Origin: Clarkia xantiana subsp. parviflora
Taxonomy: Eukaryota > Streptophyta > Magnoliopsida > Myrtales > Onagraceae
Assembly (NCBI GenBank): GCA_036873135.1
Contig: JAPTYO010000022.1
Location: forward strand, 7,283,785 to 7,347,784
Reading direction: 5' to 3'
DNA: 64,000 bases
Shown here: positions 34,535 through 44,458 of the stretch, piece by piece
How positions within the stretch are numbered: position 1 is the stretch's first letter
Layout of the letters: every line of letters begins with the position of its first letter
The notes under the pieces: generated by a model
The model's input: the letters and a program-made list of their open reading frames with translations, nothing else
What the model was told of the DNA's origin: nothing
Database searches by the model: none
Position numbers and translations under genes: made by a program

Positions 34535-35129
34535 TGTTAGATTATAGGGGATAAATACTACAGAAACAAATAAGGTACATGCTATGTAAACGAATTACAC
34601 AACTGAATAATTGGCACATACCTACAAAGCTTTATGTAGACCTAAGATCTTCTAGGGGAGTTCTCGATCCGCCGGACGGTTCCCGTAAGGATTCTGGTTA
34701 AGGAATACCTACGCGGATTTATCTCCACAGCAAAGCCTCTTGTCGATTCTTTAGCAGGGATGGATCTCCGTAGTAATTGTTTGGAGCAATTTGGCACCTT
34801 CTTGGTTTAGGGAAGGGTTCGGCCGAAACTTAGGGAATAGGGATGAGAGATTTCTTTTTGTCTCACCACAAAGGAAGAAAGTGATTAAACCTAATTAATT
34901 CCTGACACCCCCTATTTATAAGAGGAGATGGGCAAAACCTACCTCAGCACATAACAAGTTTCGACCAGCCCTATAGTTAGAAAGGGATGCCCAATTTTGG
35001 GCGTCTTATGTCCATTGAGATTTTAGGCCTAGCACAAAATCCTTAATGTGACATTACCCAATTGACTTAGGTAACAGTCTCATATTAATGGACTCCTAAT
35101 AACGGCGACCCAATATCCAAAGGTCAACA
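34535..35129 (-). repeat. 5' LTR of copia F
   Basis: TGTTAGATTATAGG...AGGTCAACA on the plus strand. The primer site beside it (reverse complement TGGTGTCAGAGCC) has one change in the core. The hairpin upstream of the TATA box, conserved in the other LTRs, is lost here. Confidence 0.8.
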
Positions 35130-35365
35130 GCTTCCTCCGCCATGAGCTGAGCCGCTGCGCCTCCTCCCGTCGCAGCGGCCGGACCAAGCACCTTAAACCA
35201 AACCTGAAATCAAATCAAGTTGAGCTCCATCTAAGATATGGTGACTTGATTGGGTAGCAAAATAAAAAATGAAGGTGGAGGAGAAAACCTACGTCTAAAA
35301 GGGAGAGTGTTCTTCAGAAGGAGATGGAGGAGAAACCCCCCCCCCCCCCCCCCCCCCCCCCCTCC
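35130..35365. other. Unassigned sequence with a 27-base poly-C run
   Basis: No gene is seen. C27 at 35336-35362 gives proline-rich frames that are artefacts. Confidence 0.5.
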
Positions 35366-35369
35366 CCCC

Positions 35370-35792
35370 TCCCTTTATCCGGACGAGTTCCACTCGTCCA
35401 GACCTTTCACCCCGGACGATATTTCGCCCGGGGCTCGCCCTTAGAGGCCATTCTCGGGACACTTAAGATCATCTATGGTCAGACTAAGGTCAAATACACT
35501 ATATTTACGGTCAATGCCGATTTATATTACTAAACTGTCATAACCGGGCCGAAAAAGTACTGGAACCGGAGCGGATCAACAAGAACTATATAAATAGAGC
35601 TCTCAATTCCTCATTTGAAGGTAATCTCTCTCTCTAAGCTTACTTTCTCTCTCTAAGCCAACACTTATTTAAGTATAAGAGTGGGCTTACCGGGAACACC
35701 CGGTGCCCCTTGCAGGTACTTGAGAGGAAAAAAGAGCGAGGACTCGAAGAGAAGAAGGCACTCAAAGAACCGTGAGCAAGCATATCTCTACA
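35370..35792 (+). repeat. Probable gypsy LTR fragment
   Basis: It contains CTATATAAATAG (about 35586) followed by CTCTCTCTAAGC pyrimidine stretches and ACCGGGAACACCCGGTGCCCCTTGCAGG. The layout is like the R-U5 part of the family-B LTR (CTCTCTAGCTTT ... TGCCTGGTATTGCCCCTCTTGCAGG). The ends are not certain, and no partner LTR or coding region is near. Confidence 0.45.
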
Positions 35793-35981
35793 GGTGCAAT
35801 AGATGCTTTGCCCTAAAGGTTTCAAACTTTATATTATTATGATTTAAGATTTGTTCTTCCACTCATCCCTAACTCATTTTGTTGTTCTAAATACAAGAAA
35901 AATATTTTCAATCTTAGGTATGGTTATACAAGCAACAACAATAAAATAGAAAATCAAAGTAACAAAATTCAGAATATAACC

Positions 35982-36024
<43 letters not shown>

Positions 36025-36545
36025 AAGGTACGTTAAATAAGCTAGTGATATTTTGTTATAAAAATGGAATTTGTCAATTTTAAGGATTAATAGGTTTTTT
36101 GGTCCATGATGTTTGACCACTTTTGCATTTTAGTCCATGGTGTTTTTTTTTTTTTTTTTGCCTTGTTTTGGTACAATATGTTCAAATTTTTTTAGTTTTT
36201 GTCCGACCGTTACTTTCCGTCCATTTTTTGGGAATTGACAAACCGACGGACGGAATCATCTATCTGATAAATTGCACACCATCAGAGAGACAGTAGTTAA
36301 GTGGTGTAAAAGATGAGACAATAATAATATATAACAGAAAAAGATAAGACGAACCAACACTTTAGTCCGTATAAGAAGATTCAGGAGCCTTAAAAGAAAA
36401 CAACAATTGGAGAGTCGTCTAAAGGTAAAAAAAAGCATTAAGGTAATAAAATTTTAAAGTAAACAACTCACTTTTGGACAACCTTACACAGTACCCAACG
36501 GTGCTAGTAACTAAACTAGCCAAGTAAGTTGTTTCTTCCTTGTTG
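35793..36545. other. AT-rich region downstream of eIF6
   Basis: It contains a poly-A run (about 35989-36022) and a poly-T run (about 36146-36163) within a segment of the form GGTCCATGATGTTTGACC, which looks like a decayed repeat. It would include the 3'UTR of the eIF6 gene. No other gene is seen. Confidence 0.5.
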
Positions 36546-38485
36546 TTAAACGTAGGTATCGATGAGAGACTTCCTCATCTCATCCACAATGGCACTGGGT
36601 TGTGCCTCCCTCAACTTGAAAACACTTTCAATAACAGACAGCTCTGTGGCAGTGGTGTCTGATCCGCAGAATGCTGTCCAGTCATTCACAGTCATCCCAG
36701 CCGATATCACTTCGCTCCCACGGTTTACTGTTCCCGCCACTAACGGCACTTGGAGAAGCGTCGACAGTTCATCCAAATCTTCAATTGATGTATGTGGATG
36801 CACCTGCACAACAACAACTCTCAGCATTTCATTTCATAATTCTTCAACCACTCACACTATCCTAGTAACATCATCTTACCAAGCCACCACGGTTTGAAAA
36901 GGTACAATAGCTTCCTACAAGAATGTTGCCTGCAATAGTCTGCCTAAATACTTCTACCCCAAGAACATCTGCTATGATCTCCTCTGTTTCCTGTTACATC
37001 GTTAATAATATCAATATCAGTTTGTCCCACTTACTTCATAATTCAATCCTCAGCAGTGATGATAACCACTTTACTTATACATCCAGTAAAAAAGATATGT
37101 TTCCTATTTTATAAAAGCAACATCTTAATTCCAAGGAATATCATCAACATCAATCAAACTGCAAATCCACACTACATAACACCTCAGTCAACCAAACTTA
37201 ATACATGAAGAGACAACTCGTATCCATGCAGGCCGCATCAGGAAACAATTGAGTCAACCTAACCAAATCATAGGGGATTAAGAGCACCCTTCACCCGGAT
37301 ATCCATGTAGGTCACATCACGAAACACTACTTCTAGGCTAGGCTCATGCTGACTACCATAAAAGAAAGGTCTAAAGAAATATGCTTTAAATTCAGAGATC
37401 GTTTGTACAAACTTACACGGTCAAGGTCGGGATGGGTCAGAGCGACATGGTCATTGCACGATATGCAATTTCCTAGAGCAGACAATCTCTCTTCAATTCG
37501 TTGCACAACAACTTGATCGGGCAAGATGTTTCTCAGATGCTGAAGCTCTACAACAACAGTTAGAAATCAACGTTATTATATATTATATTTCAAGTTCTTG
37601 ACCGTTATATTCTCAAACATATCATCTTGCTCCAAAATATATCATATAGTTAGGACATCCTATCCTAGTATTGGCAGACATTCAAACTGTAGTAATAAAT
37701 AAAAGTCAGGGTTGAAACCGACCAACAAAGAGAAGTTATTTGACTCTTATGTGAAATGGAAAGTGTTAGAGAAACCAGCTCCATGGAAGGAGGACAGCGG
37801 TTGAGAACAATTGAAGTGAGTTAAGCTGAATAATGTTAAATACATACTGTACAAGAAATGAACATGGCTCGGATCTTTAGCCAAAAAAAAAAGAGCATGG
37901 CTCGGTTATCTCATCTGTTATCAATAACACTAAAGAGATGAAAATAATAAATATATATGAATCACCTTGGTCAGTAGTGCTGTGGGGCAACAGGAGACCA
38001 TTCTTGTTCCCTGCCCATAGAAAAAAGTAAACATAATAATAAGCAAAAAAGGGTGCAACCTGCTATATCAGAACTGAAAACAATCCCTCTATTTCACATA
38101 ATAATACAAAAGGTAGATACAAACCAGCACACATTCGACCAATAATACGAGTTCCAGCAATGGAAGTTTTAACAACTGGAATAACGTCCGCTAACTCAGA
38201 CTCAAAAGCACTGCAGCAAGGGAACACACACCACCAGTAAATAAAAAAGAAACTAGTTGTATCAATTCAACATCTTCCCAAGTCTAGAAATCAATTAAAC
38301 CTGTAGAAGCTTTCCGATCCTCCTATTGCAACCAAACAGTAGGCGTTGGTAAGCTTAGAAAAGACTCCAACTTCACAATTATTCTCAAACTGAAGACCTG
38401 CAACGAATACCCTAATATGTTCAGGACAAATATTAATTGTTTAATAAAATGATAGCATAGTAAGGGTTTACTCACGCGTCGCCAT
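36546..38485 (-). CDS. EIF6: Eukaryotic translation initiation factor 6 (eIF6), 7 coding exons
   Basis: The product is the anti-association factor that binds the 60S ribosomal subunit, is needed for nucleolar 60S maturation and keeps it from joining 40S early. Coding exons (minus strand): 38485-38476, 38397-38301, 38210-38125, 38010-37966, 37547-37417, 36990-36880 and 36803-36546. All introns are GT-AG, and the sum is 738 nt, or 245 aa, the usual plant eIF6 length. Recognisable segments: [83 protein letters not shown] and [20 protein letters not shown]. It ends RKSLIDTYV. No stop or frameshift is present, so this is an intact host gene. Confidence 0.97.
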
Positions 38486-38576
38486 TATCAGGTGAGGAGA
38501 AAAGAAGCGGCGAAGAAGACCAGAGCGTACCGCCTGATAATACAACCTTTGTCCGTCAGATAGATCTTTAGGTTGC

Positions 38577-38597
38577 CGATTAGGGTTTATATATACC
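38577..38597 (-). promoter_or_regulatory. eIF6 core promoter: TATA box with adjoining telo-box
   Basis: On the minus strand TATATATAA runs directly into AAACCCTAA (38580-38588), about 100 bp upstream of the start codon. AAACCCTAA is the telo-box common in plant promoters of ribosomal and translation genes, which suits eIF6. The start of transcription should lie near 38555. Confidence 0.75.
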
Positions 38598-38996
38598 TGC
38601 TGTTATCAGAACCGGACCCTGAATCTGACCGTAAATCCGAGATTCTAACGGTTCGGTTCCTTCCAAACACGATACAAATTCCAAAGCCGGTCCATATGAT
38701 GAAAACCGGTTCATGTGTCTAACGGTTCCTCTATTATTATTTTATTTTTTATATACAATTTCTTCAGGCCAAAAGCGTTTAGATTTAAATCCTCCCGTAG
38801 GTGCTCTGTTATTTACTATGCAACTCTGCGTGCTGGGGGAACTTCTAAATGGAGGAAGAAAGTTTTATTTTGATTGATATTGTAATATCATATAACGATT
38901 TAGTACTTCCTTCGTCTCTTAATAAGAAGGCTTAAATTCGATTTATAGGAATAGAACTTTACTATTTATAGGTTGATCTAACGTGGTTGTTTTTTA
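38598..38996. other. Remaining eIF6 upstream region
   Basis: About 400 bp of single-copy-looking DNA between the core promoter and the insertion of gypsy C. A few CCGGTT words are present. The original sequence continues at 57267. Confidence 0.5.
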
Positions 38997-39752
38997 TGGG
39001 TTCCGATGAAATCGTTAGCCCCGTTAATAGCCAATGGACGGCGAGTAGGTCCAATGGGCCTCGTGAAAAGCCTGGAAGGCCCAGAGGCCCAGCACGAAGG
39101 GTCCCGACTTTAGCGGTCCCGATGTAGGAGCTGAATGCTCCCGATGAGAAGCCTCTGAGTAGGCTCCGATATGCCTTAGTAAAGGTCCCGATAATAAAGC
39201 CCCGCAGAGGCTGGACCTGTCCCGCAGAGACTGAAGGTCCTGGGTGGTGATCTAGAATGAGACAACTCCGGAGTCTCCGACAGGAGTCGGGACTTGGGAT
39301 CAGAGGATAAGACCGAGAAACCCGCCTACTAGATAAAGTAGTGGGAGACGGTTAGAGATGAAGATAACTCCCCCGAGATACACAGGGCGTGCCCGAGATA
39401 CGCGGAGTATGGGTAAGATACGCGGAGCGTGGGCAGAGATATATGGAATCCCAACCGAGATATACGGAATCGTGGCGAGATACACGGAATCATGGGCACA
39501 ACGGCCAAGCTTGGTCACAGGTAACTGGGCAACTCCTCCTCCTATATAAAGGAGGAAGTTACCCCAGAAAACGATACTCTCTAATACGCATTTGGAATCT
39601 GGCTGCCACCCCATTGATCGTATACTCATTTAAGCATCGGAGAGGGATTCTGGGTCACCACCCAGGTCATCCCCTTTTGCAGGATTACGCGGAGCCCAGG
39701 AGTCCAGAGCATTCCGTCAAGGACGTAACGAAGCTTCGCCCGTGATCCAACA
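38997..39752 (+). repeat. 5' LTR of gypsy C
   Basis: TGGGTTCCGATG...GATCCAACA, TATATAAA at 39543-39550. It starts 511 bp upstream of the eIF6 start codon and is transcribed away from that gene. Confidence 0.92.
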
Positions 39753-39770
39753 TTGGCGTCGTCTGTGGGA
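39753..39770 (+). other. Primer-binding region of gypsy C
   Basis: TTGGCGTCGTCTGTGGGA directly follows the LTR. It differs from element A by C to T in GGCGCCG. The leader is interrupted seven bases later by element B. Confidence 0.7.
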
Positions 39771-39777
39771 AGCTTAC

Positions 39778-40427
39778 TGTTAGGTTCCGAGTCTCGGGTT
39801 ATGCTGCCTTAGCTTGTGTCCTTCCGTCCTCAGCTTTTCTTCTCCTCGCGCCCTGCAAGAGGGGCAATACCAGGCACAGAGGGGGGGGTGGTGCCTGATG
39901 AACCCTCTCCGATGCCTAAGTCAGTACGGTTTTTAGAGAGATAAAGCTAGAGAGATGTTAGAGCAAAATTATGCAACTTGCCAAGATGATCAAATGAATA
40001 GTGGAGGTGTGGTATTTATAGGCAACGGTGTCATTAAGGTGGCTTAATGACATCGTTAACCCTTAAACACAATTAATTAACCTTTAAGTACGTAATTAAA
40101 ACCTTAGGATACGGAGAAGGTTGGCGGAAATAAACCGAGTATGGGAGTCCGAGAATGATGCCGGGGCCCTTGGGAGGAAGGAAAATCCGACCCCCAAGGG
40201 TAGGGGTTGGGTGAGGCCACCCAACCCCTCCTAGGGGAGATAGGGTGTGGCCACCCGACCTCACCTAGGTGAGTCTAACTCGGCCGGACGAGCGCTTCGG
40301 CCTCGTCCGGTCCGTTGGTGTTTTCGCGAAGTGTTCGGGTTGAAGTTTCGATTTACAATCATTAACGGGGTGATAAAAATAAAACGATTCGGAAGTCAAC
40401 GGGTTCAAATTGGGCGTATATCCATCA
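39778..40427 (-). repeat. 3' LTR of gypsy B
   Basis: 650 bp, TATA box reverse complement at 40013-40020. Relative to the 5' LTR it lacks 64 bp after TGTTAGGTTCCGAGTCT and about 35 bp in the palindrome array (two CCTAGG centres instead of three). Confidence 0.9.
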
Positions 40428-40966
40428 CATGCCCCTGAGTCAACCAATGGCCTAACCCTTGATTGACTCTATTTTAGGATGGTATGACACGCGCAATTTG
40501 AAACCGGGGTTTTACCTTTCGTCTGAATGCTTGCTTACCCATGGATGTGTGCCTCTGACTCTGCCCCCTGCCTTATGAGATAGAGGAATTGTAAACGTCA
40601 GAGTAGCACGGACACGTGTCTAAGCACGCGTCCGTCTGAGGTGGGAGTAATAAATCTATCTTCGCTACGGGCGGATACTCAAAAAATACACGCTCGCACA
40701 GGAATGCAATACGAATACACCTAAGTGACTTATGCTTCAATTTCATGCGGGGATTTTGCCTAAGTGGAGAAAAATTTAATTTTGGTCTAAAATTTTTTCT
40801 AAGTATGTGATGCTTAAGAATAAACCTATGGGATGTTAACTATGGTGAGTGTGAGTTTAACTGTGGTTAATGGGAACTAGCTTTTGAATCTGTCCCTTAA
40901 AATTTTCCTTTCTAAAAATCAACGGTGTCGATTTGGCGACTTTGGAAAAACCCTAATCCTTTGTAC

Positions 40967-40974
40967 TATAAAAG
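40967..40974 (+). promoter_or_regulatory. TATA box of the antisense gene of element B
   Basis: TATAAAAG stands about 540 bp inside the 3' LTR border and faces the pol gene. About 100 bp downstream is a 5' splice site (GAG|GTACGT, intron from 41076) of a 5'UTR intron ending TCGACAG at 41516. The start codon is 17 bp further on. Confidence 0.65.
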
Positions 40975-41234
40975 GGTTAGTGATTACCTCATTCTCGTTG
41001 TCCTTTTCTCTTCTTTTCTTTTTGACGGTGGGATTTCTGGTCGGACTTACTTTTCGGGGCGCGCGTCGCATTGAGGTACGTGTCTTTTCTTTTGTGTAAG
41101 CATTGCTTTTGGGGGACTTAATCCCGTTTCTCCTTCGATTGTTTCTTTACTTGTCTCGTTTTTAATTTGTGGGTCTTCATGGTGATACAGTCCTGTTTGA
41201 TTCATCCTCTTTCCATCTTCTTGCCCCCATGTTT

Positions 41235-41395
41235 CTACTTACTGGCGTGTGGGGTCTTCTAACCTGGGATTATGACTATCTTCCCTTGCCCCTTACCTCT
41301 GCCTGTTGGCCCGTGGGGTCTCTCTATGCTGGGGGTTATAACTATCTCCCCTTGCCCCCTGCCTCTGCCTGTTGGCTGGTGGGGTCTCTTTATAC
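41235..41395. repeat. Short tandem repeat in the 5'UTR intron of the element-B antisense gene
   Basis: Two to three copies of a 65-70 bp unit containing CTGCCTGTTGGC and GTGGGGTCTCT. It creates frames within the intron that are not real genes. Confidence 0.6.
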
Positions 41396-41532
41396 CCTCT
41401 TTCTATTCTTACCTTTTGATTCTGTATTTGTCGTTTTAGGAGAGTGAGTTTCCTCTTGTCCCTACTATCCCTTTTCTGTTTTTCTTGGGCTGAGCTTGCG
41501 TTTTTTCGATCGACAGATTTCCCGGTTGGTTG

Positions 41533-42600
41533 ATGAGGAGTAAGAGGCCGGTACGGGTGGGAGTAGTTAACTCCGGGACCGGACCTTCGATTGCAAAAAG
41601 ATCGGTTTTTTATGGTGCGGGGAGGTGTCCTCTAATTGGAGGTAAGGGCGGTGGTGATGTTAGGGTACCATCTTCTTTCTATATTGATGCCCCCCAATCG
41701 AGGGTCCGGGAGCCATCTTTTCCTTCTTCTTTGTTTGGTAAGTCCTCGAATGTTTGAGTTTCCTTAGTGTATATTGGTGTTTACTCCATACCTTGTTGTA
41801 GGTAGACTTCGTCTTCCGCGTTTGAGTCGGAAGGAGTTGTCTCGTCCTCCTGTTGATTGAATTGTTGGGTCTGAATGGGCGCCTTATTACGGGCGTGGGG
41901 CTCGTTTTGACAACCAATCTTCTTTGCAAACTCCTGAGGTTGGAGTTCGTGTTCTGCAGTCTGCTGTTCCTCCTGTTGATCGTGTGTCCTCTTTTAAAGG
42001 GTCGGAGGCTACTTATGAATTGGCTCGTGATGTGTTGGCTCGCTATGCTTCTGTAACTTTTCTTAGCCGTGTTATCCCTTATGACATTTCTCTTTCGTGC
42101 GTTATCTGTCTCATCCTTTGTTTTTGTCGCAGGGTATTGTCGACCTTGTTAATTTGTCCACCCTTGTTATTGATCATGCTGAGGAGAAAAAGGTGCACGA
42201 GGACACTTGTGTCTCCCTTAACTCCAAGCTTGTTAGTTGTTTGGAGCATAGTCGTATCACAGATTTGCAGTGCCGAGATTTAGAGAGTCGTGTTGCCCTT
42301 CTTAAAGAAGAGATTGAAACCTTAAGACAAAAGTCTTATCGTGATGAAGTACTTCGGGCTGCTGAATTGGTGTCCCTTGAGGAGATGTTTCGTGTGGAGG
42401 CGAAAGGGTGTGCTATCGCTGAGTATAAGGCTTCTTCCTCTTATCAGGCTGTTATCGATGTTCGCTGCTCTGTGGCTAAGCGTATTTCTTTAAAGGAGAT
42501 TCTCGAGCGTATGTACATGATTGCTCCTGACTTTCCTTTTTCTCGGCTTGGTGATTTGTCTGACTTCGCTGTTAGGCATATTGCGAAGATGAGGAAGTAG
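41533..42600 (+). pseudogene. Antisense spliced gene of element B, coiled-coil product, one premature stop
   Basis: Coding exons can be read at 41533-41737, 41802-42052 and 42133-42600 with introns GTAAGT...TTGTAG (41738-41801) and GTAACT...CGCAG (42053-42132). The sum is 924 nt, keeping one frame to the TAG at 42598, or 307 codons. A 441-bp 5'UTR intron (41076-41516) precedes it. The only defect is an in-frame TGA at 41858. The product starts MRSKRPVRVGVVNSG, is Ser/Gly/Arg-rich at the N-terminus, then has a coiled coil (HAEEKKVHEDT ... SRVALLKEEIETLRQK). The N-terminal domain seen in A and C is absent. Its role is unknown. Strand, place and coiled coil make it the counterpart of the antisense genes in A and C. 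Confidence 0.65.
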
Positions 42601-43033
42601 TACACCTATCTCTTGTGGTGGTCTCGCGAGTTTGTGATTTGAGGTTCTTCTTGTGGTGTCTTCTTACTACTGTTTTTGCTTGTGGGTTGCGGTTGTCTTT
42701 AGAGTTTAAAATTCCACATTTCCTAGTTTTGCCATCTTTGTTTGATACACTTGTCTTTACTCATGGTATACATGGCAGGGTGATTATCTCTCTTCTCATG
42801 ATAACTCCCTATGCCTTAGTATGTAGTTCTTTGGTTACGGACCCTTCCCTTGGTGTGTTTCTTCTACTTTTCCTTCTTTTGTGTTTTCCTTCATGCCATA
42901 CCTGCTATTTCATCAAGAAAAAAGGTTATGTGTTCTTCACATCACTTTACTTTGAAATTACTTTCTCATGGGGTCCCTCTTGGTATGGTGCAATGCTCTC
43001 TTCTGATACCCTTTGAATGGTATGTATGGTATT
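42601..43033. other. Downstream region of the element-B antisense gene
   Basis: T-rich on the plus strand, as expected of a 3'UTR. Open frames here (42615-43038) lack any protein signature. Nothing else is seen. Confidence 0.5.
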
Positions 43034-43600
43034 GTTAGACCAAAGATACGCTCTTGGTGGGCGTCGAGTCTGTTCGCGAGACAGGCTCTCGGAGGGCACT
43101 TAACGTTTCACAGGATAGGCTCCCGGAGGGCACAGGTTAGACCAAAGATACGCTCCTGGTAGGCGTCGAAATCTGTTCACGAGACTGGCTCTCGGAGGGC
43201 ACTTAACGTTTCGCAGGATAGGCTCCCGGAGGGCACAGGTTAGACCAAAGATACGCTCCTGGTAGGCGTCGAAATCTGTTCACGATACTGGCTCTCGGAG
43301 GGCACTTAACGTTTCGCAGGATAGGCTCCCGGAGGGCACAGGTTAGACCAAAGATGCGCTCCTGGTAGGCGTCGAAGTCTGTTCACGAGACTGGCTCTCG
43401 GAGGGCACTTAACGTTTCGCAGGATAGGCTCCCGGAGGGCACAGGTTAGACCAAAGATACGCTCCTGGTAGGCGTCGAAATCTGTTCACGAGACTGGCTC
43501 TCGGAGGGCACTTAACGTTTCGCAGGATAGGCTCCCGGAGGGCACAGGTTAGACCAAAGATACGCTCCTGGTAGGCGTCGAAACTGGTAGTTTGAAATCT
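43034..43600. repeat. 103-bp tandem repeat array in element B
   Basis: About 5.5 copies at 43034, 43136, 43239, 43342, 43445 and 43548 (period 102-103). Each contains TTAGACCAAAGATACGCTC and GGATAGGCTCCCGGAGGGCA. Copies are nearly identical, so amplification was recent. Confidence 0.93.
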
Positions 43601-44165
43601 ACCTCAAGATACGCTCTTGGGGGCGTCGAATCTGGTAGTGTTTTTTCTACCTCAAGATACGCTCTTGGGGGCGTCAAATCTGGTAGGTTGCAAATCTACC
43701 TCAAGATACGCTCCTGGGTGCGTCGAAATTCGTAGTTTTTGGAAACCACTCTCAAGATACGCTCTTGGTGCGCCGAAGGTCGTAGTATAAAAACTACTCT
43801 CAAGATACGCTCTTGGGGGCGTCGAAGGTCGTAGTATGAACACTACTCTCAAGATACGCTCCTGGGGGCGTCGAAATTCGTAGTTTTTGGAAACCACTCT
43901 CAAGATACGCTCTTGGTGCGTCGAAGGTCGTAGTATTGAAACTACTCTCAAGATACGCTCTTGGGGGCGTCGAAGGTCGTAGTATGAACACTACTCTCAA
44001 GATACGCTCTTGGGGGCGTCGAGGGTCGTAGTATAAAAACTACTCTCAAGATACGCTCTTGGGGGCGTCGAATCAGTTCGCGGGATAGGCTCCCGGAGGG
44101 CACAGGGTTCGTAGTTTTTAGAACTACTCTCAAGATACGCTCTTGGGGGCGTCGAAATTCGTTGT
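43600..44165. repeat. Second, irregular array of about 49-bp units in element B
   Basis: Units built on CTCAAGATACGCTCTTGGGG plus GCGTCGAA and a variable spacer (GGTCGTAGTATGAACACTA or similar). The AAGATACGCTC core is shared with the 103-bp array, so both come from one ancestral word. One piece of the 103-bp unit recurs at about 44075-44103. Confidence 0.85.
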
Positions 44166-44458
44166 TGACTTGGAGTCATATCTGTGTAAGGATAACTTCA
44201 CGATTATATCACCACATTCATTGGAAAATACCTTTGAAGGAAATCCTACTCCCTTAAGAGCATTCATGTTTTTTGTGCACATGGGGTGCCTTGGGTGGGT
44301 CAAGACACCCTTTGGAGGAAATCAAAGATAGCTGTAGAGTTGGAGTAACTTCGTGAGTTCTCCTTCTCAAAAGTTGTTTTTGGAAAACTTAGAAAGCTTG
44401 AACATGCAAAGTGCTAAATATGAAACTAAGGATATGGTCTTTTGCTTGTGCTTTCTTC

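Larger units (their letters stand above)
32702..35129 (-). mobile_element. Copia element F: leader and 5' LTR only
   Basis: The plus-strand segment 32730-34520 aligns with the leaders of E and D, with the CATGC-rich, CCGAACCGG (33410-33740) and (TA)n (33877-33960) blocks in the same order. It ends at a primer site (34521-34533) and a 595-bp LTR (34535-35129). Gag, pol and the 3' LTR are missing because element A occupies the left side. F is more diverged than D or E. Confidence 0.8.

Noticed and set aside
35250..35533. Proline-rich ORFs
   Set aside because: Produced by a C27 run and not conserved in the neighbouring LTR-like sequence.
39300..39745. ORFs of 109 and 118 codons, repeated at 56814-57143
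   Set aside because: They lie wholly in the LTRs of element C and on both strands; their repetition is that of the LTR.
43652..44179. Minus-strand ORFs with repeated RAYLESS-type words
   Set aside because: Tandem-array translations in element B, no start or domain of their own.
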